From Pseudonocardia sp. CNS-139 (lineage in GTDB: Bacteria; Actinomycetota; Actinomycetes; Mycobacteriales; Pseudonocardiaceae): a stretch of 33,819 nt of DNA. This document shows, one piece after another, positions 21,832-28,666 of this stretch; the first letter of the stretch is position 1, and every line of letters starts with the position of its first letter. The stretch is from assembly GCA_001942415.1 (NCBI GenBank), contig MKJX01000224.1:1-33819 (forward strand), written 5' to 3'. The notes beneath the pieces were generated by a model. The model saw nothing but the letters and a program-made list of their open reading frames with translations. It was not told where the DNA came from and did not search any database. The translations under genes and the position numbers were made by a program.

Positions 21832-21878
21832 GGAGGGATTCTGCCGACGGGCGCTCCGCGCGTCGAGGAGGAAACAGC
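21832..21878. promoter_or_regulatory. 47-base divergent spacer between TPR-CHAT and S8 copy 2
   Basis: Only 47 bases separate the two divergent starts. It holds the GAGGAGGAAACAGC ribosome site of S8 copy 2. No ribosome site is evident for the TPR-CHAT GTG, suggesting a leaderless message or a start further in. No convincing -35/-10 pair is visible, so at least one promoter must overlap coding sequence. Confidence 0.4.
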
Positions 21879-23234
21879 ATGGCCCCGAACAAGCCATTCG
21901 GCACCGACTACAGCGACCCCAGGACCCCCGGCGAGAAGGCACGGGAACGGCTGGAGGTCGTCAAGCAGGCAGCGAGCCTGACCGCACGCGCGACGGACAA
22001 CACCCACGTCCAGAAGGCGGTGACCAAGCTCCGGGCCCGGCGCGCGCAGAACCCGGACGCACTGAAGATCGACCTGCTCCCCCAGGCGACCGGGCTGGAC
22101 CTGCCGATCGCGTCCGAGCAGCTGCTCATCCGCCAGCGCGAGCTCACCGGCGGGAACCTCGGCAAGCTGTTGAGCCGGGGCATCACGCCCGGCCCGGCGA
22201 CCGGATCGCTGATCCGGCTGACCGTGCCGGACATCGCGACGCCAGACGTCAGCGCGTTCGCCAGGACGGTCACCGCCACCGACGAGGTCGAGGTCCTCAT
22301 CAACCACGTCGTGCCGCTCGGCGTGTGGGCGAAGGGCGAGGGCGGGCCCGAACCGTCGGCCGGCTCGCGGCCGTTCCCCGCGGTGGAGTACCCGCAGCAG
22401 GCCCCGCCGCCGATCGTCGCCGTGCTCGACTCGGGCGTCAGCAGCCAGGTCCGCACGGACGGCTACCTCGCGATGCCGGTGGCGTCCGAGCACCGCGACC
22501 CCCTCGACGTCTTCCCGGCCCCGGCCGGCGACGGGCTCCTCGACGCGTGCGCGGGGCACGGCGGGTTCGCCGCCGGGATCGTCCAGCAGGTCGCGCCGAC
22601 GACCCCGGTGCTGATCTACCGCGTCGCCGACAGCGACGGCGTCACCACCGACTTCGAGGTCGCGGCGGCGATGCGGCTCGCCGTCCAGCACGGCGCGACG
22701 ATCCTCAACCTGTCGCTGGGCACCGAGACCCCCAACAACACGCCGCCCCCGGCGCTGGCCGACGTGATCGCGGAGCTTGCGCAGACGCGGCCCGACGTGC
22801 TGATCGTCTGCGCTGCCGGCAACGGCGGGACGTCCCGGAAGGTGTGGCCGGCGGCGTTCGCCGAGACGATGGACAACGTGGTCGCCGTCGCCGGGCTGGA
22901 GCCGGACGGTGACCCCGCGCCGTGGTCCAGCCACGGCCCATGGGTCACGTGTTCCACGATCGGCGAGGGCGTGATGTCGACCTACGTCGAGGGCACGGAG
23001 GACGGGGTACTCATCGGCGACCCGCATCCCGACACGTTCGTGCCGCCGAACCCGTGGGCGGTGTGGTCCGGCACCTCGTTCACCGCGCCGCAGATCGCGG
23101 GCGCGGTGGCCCGGATCTGCACCGCGGAGGGCCTGACCCCGGCGAAGGCGCTAGCCGAGCTCGAGGCGCGGGCCACGCCCGCCGCGGCGGGCAGCCTCTA
23201 CGGCTGGACCGTCGAGATCCTGCCGGGCACCTGA
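21879..23234 (+). CDS. Intracellular subtilisin-like (S8) serine protease, copy 2
   Basis: A 451-residue intact protein without signal peptide or membrane helix. Residues 1-60 are charged and helical (GEKARERLEVVKQAASLTAR), 61-175 form a conserved N-terminal region, and the S8 domain follows with Asp184 (IVAVLDSGVSS), His227 (CAGHGGFAAGIVQQVAP), oxyanion Asn315 (CAAGNGG) and Ser400 (WSGTSFTAPQIAGA). The usual Thr after the catalytic His-Gly is Gly here. It is paralogous to S8 copy 1 across the whole catalytic domain and the ILPG tail. ATG 21879 has GAGGAGG about 7 bases upstream. It is divergent from TPR-CHAT and convergent with the sigma factor pair. Substrate unknown; a cytosolic target or partner-protease processing is inferred. 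Confidence 0.93.
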   Translation: MAPNKPFGTDYSDPRTPGEKARERLEVVKQAASLTARATDNTHVQKAVTKLRARRAQNPDALKIDLLPQATGLDLPIASEQLLIRQRELTGGNLGKLLSRGITPGPATGSLIRLTVPDIATPDVSAFARTVTATDEVEVLINHVVPLGVWAKGEGGPEPSAGSRPFPAVEYPQQAPPPIVAVLDSGVSSQVRTDGYLAMPVASEHRDPLDVFPAPAGDGLLDACAGHGGFAAGIVQQVAPTTPVLIYRVADSDGVTTDFEVAAAMRLAVQHGATILNLSLGTETPNNTPPPALADVIAELAQTRPDVLIVCAAGNGGTSRKVWPAAFAETMDNVVAVAGLEPDGDPAPWSSHGPWVTCSTIGEGVMSTYVEGTEDGVLIGDPHPDTFVPPNPWAVWSGTSFTAPQIAGAVARICTAEGLTPAKALAELEARATPAAAGSLYGWTVEILPGT

Positions 23235-23250
23235 TCCGCGCACGAATACC

Positions 23251-23283
23251 CCGGGCCCGCGCCTCCTTCGAGGCGCGGCCCGG
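23251..23283. terminator. Bidirectional stem-loop terminator
   Basis: CCGGGCCCGCGCCTC - CTTC - GAGGCGCGGCCCGG forms a 14-base-pair stem with one extra C in the left arm. It lies 17 bases after the S8 copy 2 stop and 18 bases from the stop of the convergent gene at 23301, so it can end both transcripts. Confidence 0.8.
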
Positions 23284-23300
23284 AGTCGTGAAAGGCCAGG

Positions 23301-23765
23301 TCAGACGGCCGTCCACGCCGACTGGACAACCCGCCCGTCCGACAGCACGCACCGCAGGCTGATCCGCTGGACCTCCCGGGGCAGCGGCAGCACGAACCGG
23401 CCGAGCTCGTCCGCCCGGCCGCGCACCGGGTCGGCGTCGGCCACGTTCAGCTCCAGCTCCGCGGCCGTCGCCGGGACGAGCTGGCCGAGCAGCCGGCGCG
23501 CGCCGGGCGTCGCGTCGATCTCGACCTCGATCGTGAGCGGGCCCGCCTCGAACGACAGGATGCGGGCCTGCCCGCCCGAGCGGACCGCGACCGGCCCGTC
23601 GTCCAGCAGCGAGTCGTAGGTCAGCGCCGCCAGCTCGGCGTCGATCGTGCGCCACGTGAAGCTCTGCTTGGCCGCCTCCAGCACCTCGGGCGGCGGGACG
23701 GTCCACGGCCGGATCGCCTCGGCCAGCTCGGCGAGGAGGGCGTCGTCGTCGGGTTCGGCGGCCAC
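23301..23765 (-). CDS. Uncharacterised protein paired with ECF sigma factor
   Basis: About 154 residues. I do not recognise a named family. The N-terminal half is helical and acidic (DDDALLAELAEAIRPW, then EAAKQSFTWRTIDAELAAL). The C-terminal half is predicted beta-rich (ILSFEAGPLTIEVEIDATPG, RADELGRFVLPLP, ISLRCVLSDGRVVQSAW), recalling carboxypeptidase-regulatory/transthyretin-like sandwiches. It has no membrane helix and no zinc anti-sigma motif. GTG 23765 is one base after the sigma stop, so the two are translationally coupled. Position suggests a soluble modulator of that sigma factor; this is inference. The GTG start is chosen from the sigma boundary, because the frame is open upstream. 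Confidence 0.75.
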   Translation of the reverse strand: MAAEPDDDALLAELAEAIRPWTVPPPEVLEAAKQSFTWRTIDAELAALTYDSLLDDGPVAVRSGGQARILSFEAGPLTIEVEIDATPGARRLLGQLVPATAAELELNVADADPVRGRADELGRFVLPLPREVQRISLRCVLSDGRVVQSAWTAV

Positions 23766-23766
23766 G

Positions 23767-24338
23767 TCAGCACCCCACGGCCAGACCGCCGCCACCGTCG
23801 GCGTCGAGCAGCTTGCGCAGGCGGTCGAGGCAGCGGGCCCGGGTGGGGCCGATGCTGCCGACCGGCATGTCGAGGGCCCTGGCCACCTCGCGTACGGCGG
23901 CGCGACGACAACCACGAGGTGCAGCAGCCGCCGGCAGTTCTCCGGGAGCTTCGCGAACGCGCGGCGCAGCTGGCGACGGCGCTCCGCGCCCAGCGCGGCG
24001 TCCTCCGGGGACGGGAGCCCGGCGTACGGCTCGGCGAACCGCGCCTCGTCGTCCGTGACGAGCTCACGGCCGCGCAGCCGCAGCAGGCGCAGGGCCTCGC
24101 GGCGGGCCGTGGTGGCGAGCCAGCCGCCGAGACGCTCGGGCTCGCGGATGCCGTCGAGGTGCTCCAGCAGGCGCAGCCAGGTCGTCTGCGTGACCTCCGC
24201 GGCGTCGGCGGGGCCGAGCCGGTGGCTGGTGGCGATCGACCAGACGAGCCCGCTGAAGCTCGTGACGATGTCGTCCCACGCGGCCTTGTCCCCGGCCGCC
24301 GCCCGGCGGACGGTGTCGGCCACCTCGTTCGGATCCAC
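23767..24338 (-). CDS. ECF-type RNA polymerase sigma factor (one frameshift)
   Basis: About 190 residues after repair. Region 2 is AAWDDIVTSFSGLVWSIATS and DAAEVTQTTWLRLLEHLDGI, followed by GGWLATTARREALRLLRLRG. Region 4 is LRRAFAKLPENCRRLLHLVV and EVARALDMPVGSIGPTRARC, a helix-turn-helix for -35 recognition. One G is missing near 23903 (TACGCG-AGGTGGCC); without it the frame runs into the downstream gene as a false 373-residue protein. GTG 24338 has AGGAG 8-9 bases upstream; an alternative ATG at 24410 would add 24 residues. No membrane anti-sigma gene is present. The pair lies next to the CHAT/S8 proteases, which suggests its activity may be set by proteolysis. Confidence 0.88.
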
Positions 24339-24472
24339 CCCGTGCGCTCCTGCTCGTCCCGCCCACGTCTCCCGTGGCAGGACGACCGTAGCCCAGGTCA
24401 ACTCGTTCATCGGTCCACCCACTCCCCCCGACGTCCGCGGGTCAAGGAGATCGACGGGGCGGCCCGGATACC

Positions 24473-24486
24473 ACTCCGTTCGGAGT
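24473..24486. terminator. Small stem-loop between peptide importer and sigma gene
   Basis: ACTCC-GTTC-GGAGT is a 5-base-pair hairpin in the 163-base spacer between the importer's last stop (24502) and the sigma start (24338). It is short for a terminator and may instead be an operator in the sigma promoter region. Nothing else clear is seen in the spacer. Confidence 0.3.
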
Positions 24487-24501
24487 ATTCGCCTGGACCG
24501 T

Positions 24502-25628
24502 TCAGCGGCCCAGGATCTCGGTGACCGAACCGGGCAGCTCCGGCACCGCTCCGGGCGCGAGCACGTCCTCCTCGACGGCCTCGGCCTCGACGCGGTGCGG
24601 CTGGAGCCGGCCGCTGCGGATGTCCTCGGCGAAGTGGCACGCGACGCGGTGCCCGGACGGCACCCCCTCGATCACCCGCAGCGCGGGACGCTCGTCGGCG
24701 CAGCGGGTCGCTGGCGCCACGGGCAGCGGGTGTGGAAGCGGCAGCCGGCGGGCGGCGCGGCCGGGGACGGGAGGTCGCCGGTGAGCAGGATGCGCTCGCG
24801 GCGGTCCTCCAGCTCCGGGTCCGGCACGGGCACGGCCGAGAGCAGCGCCCGCGTGTACGGGTGCTGCGGGTCGTCGTAGAGCGCCTGGGACGGCGCCTCC
24901 TCCACGATGCCGCCCAGGTACATGACGCCCACCCGGTCGCTCACGTGCCGCACGACGGCGAGGTCGTGCGCGATCACGAGGTAGGTGAGCCCCAGCTCGG
25001 CCTGCAGCCGCCCCAGGAGGTTGAGCACCTGGGCCTGCACCGAGACGTCGAGCGCGGAGACCGGCTCGTCCGCCACGACCAGGTCCGGCTCGACGCTGAG
25101 CGCCCGCGCGATCCCGATGCGCTGGCGCTGCCCGCCGGAGAACTCGTGCGGGTAGCGGCGCAGCGCCGCCGCCGGCAGCCCGACGGAGTCGACCAGCTCG
25201 CGCAGCCGGGCCGAGTCGGCGGCCGGCCCGCGGGACAGGCCGTGCGCGCGCAGGCCCTCCAGCAGCAGCGACTCCACGGACTGGCGCGGGTCGAGGCTCG
25301 ACATCGGGTCCTGGAACACCATCTGGAACCGTCGGCGCATGGTGCGCAGCCGCTCCCCGTGCAGGTGCGCCACGTCGACCCCGTCGAACGTCACCTGCCC
25401 GGCCGTCGGCTCGACGAGCCGCAGGATGGCCCGGCCGAGCGTGCTCTTCCCGCAGCCGGACTCGCCGACGAGCCCGTACGTCTCGCCGCGCGCGATCTGC
25501 AGTGACACCCCGTCGACGGCGTAGACGTGCCCGACGGTGCGGTCGAGCAGCAGCCCGCGCTTGATCGGGAAGTGCACGGCGAGGTCGCGCACGTCCAGGA
25601 GCGGGCCGGCTCCGTCGGTCTCGGTCAT
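24502..25628 (-). CDS. Oligopeptide ABC transporter ATP-binding protein, OppF/DppF type (one frameshift)
   Basis: About 375 residues after repair. It has Walker A GESGCGKST (55-63), Q-loop MVFQDPMSSLDPR, signature FSGGQRQRIGIARAL, Walker B LVVADEPVSALD and H-loop IAHDLAVVRH. It ends with the oligopeptide/dipeptide C-terminal domain (HPYTRALLSAVP, then CRFHTRCPWR). One base is missing near 24713, after which the domain continues to a stop at 24502. ATG 25628 follows GGAGGAGG. It is the last gene of a five-gene importer operon and would work as a heterodimer with the OppD-type ATPase just upstream. Confidence 0.93.
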
Positions 25629-25644
25629 GGCGTCCCCCTCCTCC

Positions 25645-26664
25645 TCAATCGGCGCTCGCCGGGACCGGGTTGTGGCACCGCAGCAGCCGCCCGCCGGTGG
25701 TCTCCTCCTCCGGGCTGACGCCGACGCACCGCTCGACCGCCCGCGGGCAGCGCGGCGCGAACGCGCAGTTGTCCGCCCACGGCAGGTTGTCGACCACCGA
25801 CCCGCGGATGGCCGGCAGCTCCTCGCCGGGCGGCGCGTCCAGCCGCGGGATCGAGCGCAGCAGCCCGTGCGTGTACGGGTGGCGCGGCGTCGTGAAGAGC
25901 CGGTGCCGCTGCGCCCGTTCCACGATCCGCCCGCCGTACAGCACGTTGACCGTCTCGCAGAGCCCGGCGACGACGCCCAGGTCGTGCGTGATCATGATCA
26001 GCGCGGCCCCGGTCTCGCGCACCAGCTCCTTGAGCAGCTCCAGGATCTGGGCCTGGATGGTGACGTCCAGCGCGGTGGTCGGCTCGTCGGCGATGAGCAG
26101 CCGCGGGCGGCAGGCCAGCGCGATCGCGATGAGCGCACGCTGGCGCATCCCGCCGGAGAGCTGGTGGGGGTAGGAGTCCAGCCGTCGGCGCGGGTCCGGG
26201 ATGCCGACGCGTTCCAGCAGCTCGGCGGCCGCCTTGCGGGCGGCCTCCTTGTTCATGCCGCGGTGCCGCCGCAGCACCTCGGTGACCTGCAGCCCGATCG
26301 GGATCACCGGGTTCAGCGAGGTCAGCGGGTCCTGGAAGACCATCGACAGGTCCCGGCCGCGGCGGCGCCGCATCTCGTCGTCGGAGAGCGTCAGCAGGTC
26401 GACGCCGTCCATCACGACGCTTCCGCCGACCCGCACACCCCGGTCCGGGAGCAGCCGCATGACCGCCATCGACGTGACGGACTTGCCGCAGCCGGACTCG
26501 CCGACGAGCCCGACGACCTGGCCGGGCGCGACGTCGAAGCTGACGCCGTCGACGGCGACGGTCGGCGGCTCGCCCCGGCGCTGGAACACGACCCGCAGGT
26601 CGCGCACCGAGAGCAGGGCGCCGGTCTCGGTGAGCGGCGCCGCGGCGCTGTGTGCGGCGGTCAT
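25645..26664 (-). CDS. Oligopeptide ABC transporter ATP-binding protein, OppD/DppD type
   Basis: A 339-residue intact ATPase with Walker A GESGCGKSV (55-63), Q-loop MVFQDPLTSLNP, signature LSGGMRQRALIAIAL, Walker B LLIADEPTTALD and H-loop ITHDLGVVAG. The C-terminal peptide-transporter domain includes HPYTHGLLRSIP and CAFAPRCPRAVERC, whose cysteines may hold an iron-sulfur cluster as in related DppD proteins. ATG 26664 overlaps the upstream permease stop (ATGA), showing translational coupling. It hydrolyses ATP for uptake through the permease pair encoded upstream. Confidence 0.95.
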   Translation of the reverse strand: MTAAHSAAAPLTETGALLSVRDLRVVFQRRGEPPTVAVDGVSFDVAPGQVVGLVGESGCGKSVTSMAVMRLLPDRGVRVGGSVVMDGVDLLTLSDDEMRRRRGRDLSMVFQDPLTSLNPVIPIGLQVTEVLRRHRGMNKEAARKAAAELLERVGIPDPRRRLDSYPHQLSGGMRQRALIAIALACRPRLLIADEPTTALDVTIQAQILELLKELVRETGAALIMITHDLGVVAGLCETVNVLYGGRIVERAQRHRLFTTPRHPYTHGLLRSIPRLDAPPGEELPAIRGSVVDNLPWADNCAFAPRCPRAVERCVGVSPEEETTGGRLLRCHNPVPASAD

Positions 26665-27584
26665 CGGCGCCCCTTCGGGTCGAGGGCCTCGCGCAGCGAC
26701 TCGCCGAGCAGCGTGAACCCGAGCGCCACGACGATGATCGCGATGGCCGGGTAGAACGCGAGCGCCGGCCGGACCTCCAGGTAGGCCTGGGCCTGGGCGA
26801 GCATCAGCCCCCACTCGGCCCGGCCCGGGTCGGCGTCGCCGAGGCCGAGGAACGACAGCGCGGCCGCGTCCAGGATCGCGGTGGCCAGCGTCAGCGTCGC
26901 CTGGACGATCACCGGGCCGATCGCGTTGGGCAGCATGTGCCGCATCACGATCGCCGGCCGCCTGACGCCGAGCGCGGTGGCCGCGAGCACGTGGTCGCTG
27001 CTGCGCTGGGCGAGCATGGAGCCGCGCAGCAGCCGCGCGAAGATCGGCACCCCGACGATCGCCACCGCGATGATCACGGTGGTCTGCGACGGGTTCGCGG
27101 CCAGCGCGGCCACCGAGATCGCGAGCAGCAGGCTCGGGATCGCCAGCAGCACGTCGGTGACGCGCATGAGCACCGTGTCGACCCAGCCGCCCAACGCGCC
27201 GGCGACCGTGCCGATCACCACGCCGACCGCGAGCCCGATGAGCGTGGCGAGCACGCCGACCAGCAGCGTCTGCTGCGAGGCCAGGATCATCCGGGACAGG
27301 AAGTCGCGGCCGAGCTGGTCGCTGCCCAGCGGGAAGCCGGGCTGCGGGCCGGGGATCGAGCCGGGCCGCAGGTTCTCCTGCAGCTCGGGGAACGGCTGGG
27401 CGGCGTCGTGCGGGGCGATCAGCGGTGCGAACGCCGCGACCACGACGAACAGGCCGATGATCACCGCGCCCGCGATGGCTGCGGGTTCGCGGCGCAGCCG
27501 GCGCAACGCCTCCGAGCCGAGACTGCGACCGCCCGCGAGGTCGTCGATGCGGCTGCGTCGCCGGTCGAGCCAGGTGGCGGTCAC
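26661..27584 (-). CDS. Peptide ABC transporter permease, OppC/DppC type
   Basis: A 307-residue inner-membrane permease. The N-terminal cytoplasmic tail leads to TM1 (AGAVIIGLFVVVAAFAPLIA); the OppC signature follows as PLGSDQLGRDFLSRMI, then five more helices including LVGVLATLIGLAVGVVIGTV and AFYPAIAIIVVALGFTLLG. The ATPase-contact loop is ATALGVRRPAIVMRHMLPN. GTG 27584 overlaps the preceding permease's stop (GTGA). Longer in-frame starts upstream lie in the other permease and were discarded. Confidence 0.94.
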   Translation of the reverse strand: MTATWLDRRRSRIDDLAGGRSLGSEALRRLRREPAAIAGAVIIGLFVVVAAFAPLIAPHDAAQPFPELQENLRPGSIPGPQPGFPLGSDQLGRDFLSRMILASQQTLLVGVLATLIGLAVGVVIGTVAGALGGWVDTVLMRVTDVLLAIPSLLLAISVAALAANPSQTTVIIAVAIVGVPIFARLLRGSMLAQRSSDHVLAATALGVRRPAIVMRHMLPNAIGPVIVQATLTLATAILDAAALSFLGLGDADPGRAEWGLMLAQAQAYLEVRPALAFYPAIAIIVVALGFTLLGESLREALDPKGRR

Positions 27585-28588
27585 GACAGCCGCACCCGCG
27601 GGTCGATGATCGCGTAGGAGAGGTCCACGAGCAGGTTCACCAGTACGTAGATCAGGGCGCCGAGCAGCAGGATCGCCTGCAGCCGCGGGTAGTCGCGCAA
27701 GGTGATCGCGTCGGCGAGCAGCGTGCCGATGCCGCCCCAGACGAACACCCGCTCGGTGAGCACGGCGCCGGCGAGCAGCAGGCCGACCTGCAGCCCGATC
27801 GTCGTCGAGACGGGCAGCAGCGCGTTGCGCAGCACGTGGCGGCCGCGCACGGTGCCCGGCGCGAGGCCCTTGGAGTTGGCGGTGCGCACGAAGTCCGAGT
27901 CCATGACGTCGAGCACGGACGCCCGGGTGATCCGGACGATCACGGCGAGCGGGATCGTGGCCAGCACGACCGCGGGCAGCACCAGGTGGTGCAGCGCGTC
28001 GAGGCTCGCGTCGAACTCGCGCGTCATGATCCCGTCGAGCACCGCGAAGCCGGTGACGTCCGTGGCGTCGACCGCCACCGACTGCCGCCCGGACGGCGGG
28101 AACCAGCCGAGGTCGACGGCGAACACGTCCTTGAGCACGTAGCCCAGGAAGAAGACCGGCACGGCGACGCCGAAGAGCGTGCCGACGACCGTCGCGACGT
28201 CGAGCGGCCGGCCGCGGTGCCGCGCGGCGACGTAGCCGAGCGGGATGCCCAGGACGACGGCGATGAGGAGCGCGGCGACCGACAGCTCGATCGTGGCCGG
28301 CAGCGCGCGCCCGATCTCCACCATCACGGGCTCCCCGGTGATGGTGGAGGCCCCGAAGTCGCCGGTGACGGCGCGGCCGAGGAACCGGAAGTACTGCACC
28401 CAGATGGGCTGGTCGAGCCCGAGGAGCCGGTTGAGGTTCGCGATCGACTCCGGAGTGGCGCGGTCGCCGAGGAACGCCGACGCCGGGCCGCCGGGCAGGC
28501 TGCGCAGCCACGCGAACACGAGAACGGAAAGCAGCAGGAGCGTCGGGATCACCTGCACGAGGCGCCGCAGCACGAAGCGCAGCATCAT
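27581..28588 (-). CDS. Peptide ABC transporter permease, OppB/DppB type
   Basis: A 335-residue permease. It begins MMLRFVLRRLVQVIPTLLLL, the typical OppB first helix, and has LLGLDQPIWVQYFRFLGRAVTGDFG cut by the usual periplasmic loop. The ATPase-contact loop is ANSKGLAPGTVRGRHVLRNA. Two tandem ATGs (28588, 28585) follow GGAGGGGG; the second has the better spacing. It is separated from the binding-protein gene by 78 bases that contain a strong stem-loop. Confidence 0.94.
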   Translation of the reverse strand: MMLRFVLRRLVQVIPTLLLLSVLVFAWLRSLPGGPASAFLGDRATPESIANLNRLLGLDQPIWVQYFRFLGRAVTGDFGASTITGEPVMVEIGRALPATIELSVAALLIAVVLGIPLGYVAARHRGRPLDVATVVGTLFGVAVPVFFLGYVLKDVFAVDLGWFPPSGRQSVAVDATDVTGFAVLDGIMTREFDASLDALHHLVLPAVVLATIPLAVIVRITRASVLDVMDSDFVRTANSKGLAPGTVRGRHVLRNALLPVSTTIGLQVGLLLAGAVLTERVFVWGGIGTLLADAITLRDYPRLQAILLLGALIYVLVNLLVDLSYAIIDPRVRLS

Positions 28589-28616
28589 CCCCCCTCCGAT
28601 GAGGAACGAACGACGA

Positions 28617-28648
28617 GGGTGACACCGCCCGACGGGGCGGTGTCACCC
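28617..28648 (-). terminator. Intercistronic stem-loop after binding-protein gene
   Basis: GGGTGACACCGCCC - GACG - GGGCGGTGTCACCC is a perfect 14-base-pair stem with a four-base loop, 18 bases after the binding-protein stop and 28 bases before the permease start. In binding-protein operons such structures partly terminate transcription or shield the upstream mRNA from 3' decay, giving more binding protein than membrane components. Confidence 0.8.
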
Positions 28649-28666
28649 GGGCACCGGATCAGCGCG

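Noticed and set aside
17845..24338. Type III-E CRISPR (Craspase) locus
   Set aside because: A TPR-CHAT and a sigma factor are present, but there are no CRISPR repeats, no gRAMP-like gene and no recognisable Csx30 or Csx31. The similarity is used only as an analogy.
23301..24422. Single 373-residue sigma factor with a C-terminal extension
   Set aside because: Region 4 of the sigma is lost in that reading. Restoring one G near 23903 recovers it and gives a stop at 23767, just before the GTG of a separate gene.
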